Shown here: positions 15,806 through 19,108 of the stretch, piece by piece
Numbering within the stretch: position 1 is the first letter of the stretch
How the letters are laid out: each line of letters begins with the position of its first letter
Origin: Candidatus Marinamargulisbacteria bacterium SCGC AAA071-K20
Lineage (GTDB): Bacteria > Margulisbacteria > Marinamargulisbacteria > GCA-2716485 > AAA071-K20
Assembly: GCA_003265975.1 (NCBI GenBank)
Contig: QFBU01000025.1
Coordinates: 1 to 19,108, forward strand
Direction of reading: 5' to 3'
DNA: 19,108 bases
Translations under genes and position numbers: made by a program
Notes under the pieces: model-generated
What the model was told of the DNA's origin: nothing
Database searches by the model: none
Seen by the model: the letters and a program-made list of their open reading frames with translations, nothing else

Positions 15806-16654
15806 ATGACTACAATATTAAAAACGACCATGAAAATTGGTAGTACAAATTTTGATCTTAAGCGTCCCACTATTATGGGGATACTAAATCTTACCCCAGA
15901 TTCCTTTTCGGATGGGGGGAGGTTTTCTGATTTAGACAGAGCTATAAAACGTACAGAAGAGATGATAAACCAAGGTGCACAAATTATAGATGTTGGGGCT
16001 GAGTCGACTCGTCCCTATGCCGAAACGATTACACAGAAGCAAGAAATATTACGTCTAAAACCTTTTTTAACTCAATATAAAAAACGATTTTCAGTCCCTC
16101 TTTCATTAGACACTTCTAAGGCTGAAGTGGCAAAAATTGGTTTAGACTTGGGTGTGGATTTAATAAATGATGTATCTGGACTTAGCGCTGACCAAAATCT
16201 AATAAGCGTAGTAAGCGATTATGATGTTCCAATTGTATTAATGCATATGAGACAAACACCCACTACCATGCAAAATAGACCTAGTTACGACAATGTATCT
16301 GAAGAAGTTAAGTCTTTTTTGATACAGGCTCGAGACAATGCCTATAATGCTGGTGTTAAACATGTGATTTTAGATCCGGGAATTGGATTTGGAAAAACCT
16401 TGCAACATAATTTAGAGCTGATTGCTAACTTGGATAGTTTATTGGATTTAAATTGTCCAATTCTTATTGGGACTTCAAGAAAGTCGTTTATAGAAAAAAT
16501 CACAGGAGGGGTGGCTCAAAATCGTTTAGAAGGGTCAATTTCGTCTAATATTTATGCATTTCAAAGGGGAGCCTCTTTTTTTCGAGTTCATGATGTGATA
16601 GAAGTTAGAAAGGCCTTACAAGTTTTTGACGCCATTGGAGAAGCAAGCTGTTAA
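15806..16654 (+). CDS. folP: Dihydropteroate synthase FolP
   Basis: Condenses 6-hydroxymethyl-7,8-dihydropterin pyrophosphate with p-aminobenzoate to 7,8-dihydropteroate, the sulfonamide-target step of folate synthesis; a cytosolic TIM barrel. The 282 residues hold the family signatures: MGILNLTPDSFSDGG at 24-38, IDVGAESTRP at 61-70, LDTSKAEVA at 101-109, LINDVSG at 119-125, LDPGIGFGKT at 189-198, GTSRKSFIEKI at 222-232, and the terminal FFRVHDV at 258-264. All substrate-binding residues I can place are intact. The ATG at 15806 gives MTTILKTTMK before the conserved core; ATG 15830 (MKIGSTNFDL) is a reasonable alternative, and neither has a Shine-Dalgarno. It is the first gene of folP-folK-tsaE, with its stop codon overlapping the folK start. 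Confidence 0.97.
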   Translation: MTTILKTTMKIGSTNFDLKRPTIMGILNLTPDSFSDGGRFSDLDRAIKRTEEMINQGAQIIDVGAESTRPYAETITQKQEILRLKPFLTQYKKRFSVPLSLDTSKAEVAKIGLDLGVDLINDVSGLSADQNLISVVSDYDVPIVLMHMRQTPTTMQNRPSYDNVSEEVKSFLIQARDNAYNAGVKHVILDPGIGFGKTLQHNLELIANLDSLLDLNCPILIGTSRKSFIEKITGGVAQNRLEGSISSNIYAFQRGASFFRVHDVIEVRKALQVFDAIGEASC

Positions 16655-17115
16655 CAAAAGCATATTTAGCATTAGGATCTAATATTGGAGATAGAAAAAA
16701 TTATCTTGTTCAGGCAATAGAAAAGTTGCGTGAATCTGAACATTTAGAAGTATCACAGGTGTCTGAATTTATTGAGACTTTGCCTGAAGGTAACTTGGCT
16801 CAGCCTAAATATTTTAATGCTGCCGTTGAGATTTCTACGATACTCTCTCATAGAGAGCTTTTTGAACTTACTTTAGAAATTGAAAAAGAATTAGGTCGAG
16901 ATAGTAAAGGGAATAAAGACCCAAGAACGATTGATATTGATATTTTGCTATACGATAATCATATCGTTTCTGATGAAGACTTAATAATTCCTCACCCTAT
17001 GATGCATGTTCGTGACTTTGTACTGACACCACTTTCTCAAATTGCAGCAGACGTTGTTCATCCTATTTTGGGTGATACCGTCGCGTCTCTTCACTCTCGT
17101 AAATCCGGCTATTAA
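16648..17115 (+). CDS. folK: Hydroxymethyldihydropterin pyrophosphokinase FolK, apparent CTG start
   Basis: Transfers pyrophosphate from ATP to 6-hydroxymethyl-7,8-dihydropterin, making the substrate of FolP. The N-terminal signature TKAYLALGSNIGDRKNYL lies upstream of the first ATG, GTG or TTG that could start the frame. Reading back, an in-frame TGA occurs at about 16628, and the only plausible start before the conserved strand is CTG at 16648, with GGAG 7 bases upstream (ideal spacing). A later TTG at 16726 would remove the whole first strand and the GSN motif. From CTG the protein is 155 residues, normal for HPPK. DPRTIDIDILLYD places the Mg2+ aspartates at D96 and D98, matching D95/D97 of E. 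coli; IPHPMMHVRDFVLTPL follows. The CTG overlaps the folP stop (CTGTTAA), so coupling to folP translation is likely. The function is certain; the exact start is inferred. Confidence 0.9.
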   Translation: MLTKAYLALGSNIGDRKNYLVQAIEKLRESEHLEVSQVSEFIETLPEGNLAQPKYFNAAVEISTILSHRELFELTLEIEKELGRDSKGNKDPRTIDIDILLYDNHIVSDEDLIIPHPMMHVRDFVLTPLSQIAADVVHPILGDTVASLHSRKSGY

Positions 17116-17116
17116 A

Positions 17117-17590
17117 ATGGTCTCTTTAAGAATTATTGAGTCTGAATTAGACTCGTTTACTAAAAAAATTTCTGAATTTATTAAACCTGGGGATACTTTA
17201 TTATTATATGGTGATATGGGGGCTGGAAAGACAACCTTTACAAGGTCATTAGCCTCTCATTATGGAATTAACACTGTTAGTTCACCTACATTTAGCTTAG
17301 TAAATAGATACGAAGGTGACACGCCTATAGATCATATTGATTTATATCGCCTGAATAGTGAAAAAGACTTTTATTCGTTTGATTTAGATAAGTATTTAAC
17401 GAATGAAGAGAGTGTAACTATTATTGAATGGTCTGAAAAAATTGGCTCCTTTTTACCTGAAAGTTATTGGAAAATTGAGTTTAAATATTGTGACGAAAGT
17501 ACTAGAGACGTAAATATAACGATTTTACATGACGATAGTTTAGAAAGTCAGTTAAAAACGAAATTACGCGACTTTAATATAAGTTCGTAA
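17117..17590 (+). CDS. tsaE: tRNA threonylcarbamoyladenosine biosynthesis ATPase TsaE
   Basis: The P-loop ATPase that works with TsaB and TsaD in adding threonylcarbamoyl to A37 of ANN-decoding tRNAs; essential in many bacteria. Of its 157 residues, the Walker A motif YGDMGAGKTTFTR lies at 31-43, SSPTFSLVNRY at 55-65, HIDLYRLN at 73-80, and IIEWSEKIG at 102-110; all are standard for TsaE. The frame is open further upstream to 17042, but that extension overlaps folK in another frame and is not conserved. ATG 17117, directly after the folK stop, gives the normal N-terminus. No Shine-Dalgarno is visible, so reinitiation after folK is likely. Its last 27 bases overlap the convergent rsmH gene. 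tsaB and tsaD are not in the window. Confidence 0.95.
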   Translation: MVSLRIIESELDSFTKKISEFIKPGDTLLLYGDMGAGKTTFTRSLASHYGINTVSSPTFSLVNRYEGDTPIDHIDLYRLNSEKDFYSFDLDKYLTNEESVTIIEWSEKIGSFLPESYWKIEFKYCDESTRDVNITILHDDSLESQLKTKLRDFNISS

Positions 17591-18448
17591 CTTAGCTGGT
17601 TTTGAACGAGAATTTAACCTGATTTCTTCTTGAGTCGCTTGAATTACTTTTTTATGGATGGGAGCTATCGTTTTTTTAAGTGGTTTGAAGAGTTGCTTTA
17701 CGAGCCGGTCTTCTGTGGAATGAAACGTAATAATGGCGATTCTTCCCTCTGGTGGTAAGTTATCAATAGCATGTTGTAAAAACTTAAGCATATGATCAAA
17801 TTCTTTATTTACTTCTATACGCAACGCCTGAAAAATTTGAGAACTTACTTTCATATATTGCTTACGACTATTTGAGAAAAAATAACTTTTCTTTATTATT
17901 TCTACTAATTGAAAGGTTGTTTCAATTTTTTGTTTTTTTCGTTCAATGACAATATTTTCAGAAAGCTTTTTGTTATGATAAAGCTCTCCGTTGTTAAAAA
18001 ATAAATCGGATAGTTCGTTTTTGTTATAAGCATTTAGTATTTTTGCTGCTGTTTGTGATTTACTAGTGTCCATTCTCATATCTAAAGGCTCATCTTGTAA
18101 GAAAGAAAATCCTCGTCCCGCGCTGTCTAACTGAAAACTTGAAAAGCCTAAATCAATGAGGATTTTGTTTGGGGGTTTTGATTTCTGCTTTTTGAGGACA
18201 TCAAAAATTGAACTGTAATTTATATTGTAAAATAAAACGTTGTTGTGGCTGTCAAACTTAGTTTTACAGTGTTCTATAGCCACTTTGTCTTGATCGCAGC
18301 AAATTAATGTTCCAGACGTGTCTAGCTTGTTAAGCAACTGCTCTGAGTGCCCTCCAAATCCTGCCGTACCGTCGAGTACAATGTCGTCTTTTTGAATGTC
18401 TAAATTATTTAATACGTCTTCTAAAAGTACTGGAATGTGACGTGTCAT
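17564..18448 (-). CDS. rsmH: 16S rRNA m4C1402 methyltransferase RsmH (MraW)
   Basis: Methylates N4 of C1402 in the 16S rRNA decoding centre with S-adenosylmethionine. The 294 residues (usual about 310) carry HIPVLLEDVL at 4-13, the SAM motif DGTAGFGGHS at 26-35, CDQD at 51-54, LIDLGFSSFQLDSAGRGFSF at 97-116, PLDMRMD at 121-127, and a C-terminal ITFHSTEDRLVKQ. All are diagnostic. The ATG is shared with the stop of the upstream phosphatase gene (TAATG, one-base overlap), with GAGGAG 11 bases upstream, so the pair is coupled. rsmH usually heads the division and cell-wall cluster after mraZ; here it follows a phosphatase gene and nothing from that cluster is adjacent on the sequence shown. The 3' end runs 27 bases into tsaE on the other strand. 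Confidence 0.96.
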   Translation of the reverse strand: MTRHIPVLLEDVLNNLDIQKDDIVLDGTAGFGGHSEQLLNKLDTSGTLICCDQDKVAIEHCKTKFDSHNNVLFYNINYSSIFDVLKKQKSKPPNKILIDLGFSSFQLDSAGRGFSFLQDEPLDMRMDTSKSQTAAKILNAYNKNELSDLFFNNGELYHNKKLSENIVIERKKQKIETTFQLVEIIKKSYFFSNSRKQYMKVSSQIFQALRIEVNKEFDHMLKFLQHAIDNLPPEGRIAIITFHSTEDRLVKQLFKPLKKTIAPIHKKVIQATQEEIRLNSRSKPAKLRTYIKVA

Positions 18449-19108
18449 TAGTAGTTAAACTCCTCAAGAATTACTTTTAAAATGTCAGGGTCAGATTTTG
18501 GTGTAATAGTTAATAATCCTGCACGGCAATCGGTTTTATGAATGGAATTGAGGTGAGTAATATAGTCTTGAGTGTCTAAAAATGGATCAACAACAACCGT
18601 TCTATTTGTGAACTCGTCTTTGTAGTGGACTTTCATGTCCCATAAGTCATATTGGTAAAATTTCAAAAAGCATAAGGGGGCTATAATGTCCCATAACTTG
18701 AGTTTGTCTTTATAGAAAGCGGTTATTTTTCCTTCGAGTAGCTCGAGACAACTTATACCAATTGAATTGTTTCTCACAGGAGTTGCATTGAGCTTTTTTA
18801 ATAAACGATTAAACTGCTCGGTTTTTTTTACTTGATGGGGAAAAAACTCTGTGCATAATAAGCGTTTAGTCAGAGGTGTTAGAGGCTTATTGCCATTCTG
18901 GTAGTCACAATAAACTATGTTTTGTTCTGGTATTGATACATAACTTACATAAGGTTGTCCGTCTTTAATACTTCCGATATGAATGGTATAACTTGGTAAG
19001 TTTTTTACAAAATTGGCGGTTCCGTCTATGGGGTCAATAAACCAAACGACGTCTCCTTTACTAATCTCATGCTTGGCTCCTTCTTCACCAATTATCTTAT
19101 GATGAGGA
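18448..19108 (-). CDS. Inositol monophosphatase family protein (5' end cut by window edge)
   Basis: The minus-strand frame is open from the window edge to the TAA at 18448, about 219 residues. IIGEEGAKHEI and, about 10 residues on, VVWFIDPIDGTANFV are the two metal-binding motifs of the Mg2+-dependent, lithium-sensitive phosphatase family (IMPase/SuhB, CysQ, FBPase-like). Near the end, KLWDIIAPLC corresponds to the family WDxAAG motif, with the aspartate kept and the final glycine replaced by proline. Substrates in the family include inositol-1-phosphate, PAP and fructose-1,6-bisphosphate; the fragment does not tell which. About 50-60 N-terminal residues are missing, judged against a family length of about 265. 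It is coupled to rsmH by a TAATG junction. A GTG at 18777 is internal and not the start. Confidence 0.9.
   Translation of the reverse strand, partial: PHHKIIGEEGAKHEISKGDVVWFIDPIDGTANFVKNLPSYTIHIGSIKDGQPYVSYVSIPEQNIVYCDYQNGNKPLTPLTKRLLCTEFFPHQVKKTEQFNRLLKKLNATPVRNNSIGISCLELLEGKITAFYKDKLKLWDIIAPLCFLKFYQYDLWDMKVHYKDEFTNRTVVVDPFLDTQDYITHLNSIHKTDCRAGLLTITPKSDPDILKVILEEFNY

Noticed and set aside
17042..17116. Upstream extension of tsaE to an earlier ATG
   Set aside because: The added 25 residues come from folK DNA in another frame and do not match TsaE N-termini; ATG 17117 fits better.
18448..18777. Stand-alone 109-residue gene
   Set aside because: It is only the C-terminal part of a longer inositol-monophosphatase-family frame that stays open to the window edge; the apparent start is an internal GTG.

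Overview
The window is a gene-dense stretch of chromosome from an AT-rich bacterium (by eye roughly one third G+C). Bacterial features include Shine-Dalgarno-led genes, sigma-70-type promoters, a lipoprotein signal remnant and a tRNA with an encoded CCA end. The lipobox remnant and a periplasm-directed phosphatase-fold protein fit a diderm. I cannot assign a phylum. Nearly all the content is housekeeping (branched-chain amino acids, vitamin B6, folate, TCA cycle, tRNA charging, rRNA and tRNA modification). There is no phage, CRISPR or toxin-antitoxin island.

Layout. 1-1538 (-): ilvD, running off the left edge. 1634-2493 (-): a lipoprotein gene broken by three frame changes, followed by a strong bidirectional terminator. 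2559-4055 (+): an M32 carboxypeptidase. 4056-4436: a gene-free gap holding a ~253-bp element with imperfect terminal inverted repeats and internal hairpins. 4437-7745 (+): a tightly overlapping operon of an MgtC-like membrane protein, pdxA, rsmA and an alkaline-phosphatase-fold protein that seems to lack metal ligands. 7796-10051 (+): a mitochondrial-type aconitase. 10083-11237 (-): a degenerate HD-GYP protein, divergent from gltX (11393-12838, +). gltX is followed by a protein carrying a PI3/PI4-kinase-like catalytic loop (12870-14081). 14142-15711 (-): a phosphohexomutase gene directly behind tRNA-Leu(GAG), both served by one near-consensus promoter. 15806-17590 (+): folP-folK-tsaE, where folK appears to start at CTG. 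17564-19108 (-): an inositol-monophosphatase-family gene (cut by the right edge) coupled to rsmH, whose 3' end overlaps tsaE.

How the genes fit together. folP and folK are consecutive steps of folate synthesis and overlap. pdxA-rsmA keeps the gene order known from enterobacteria. Several units show translational coupling (ATGA or TAATG junctions). The most unusual items are the kinase-like protein after gltX, the structured 253-bp element, the apparent CTG start of folK, and two genes whose folds are recognisable but whose catalytic residues look lost (HD-GYP and alkaline-phosphatase types).
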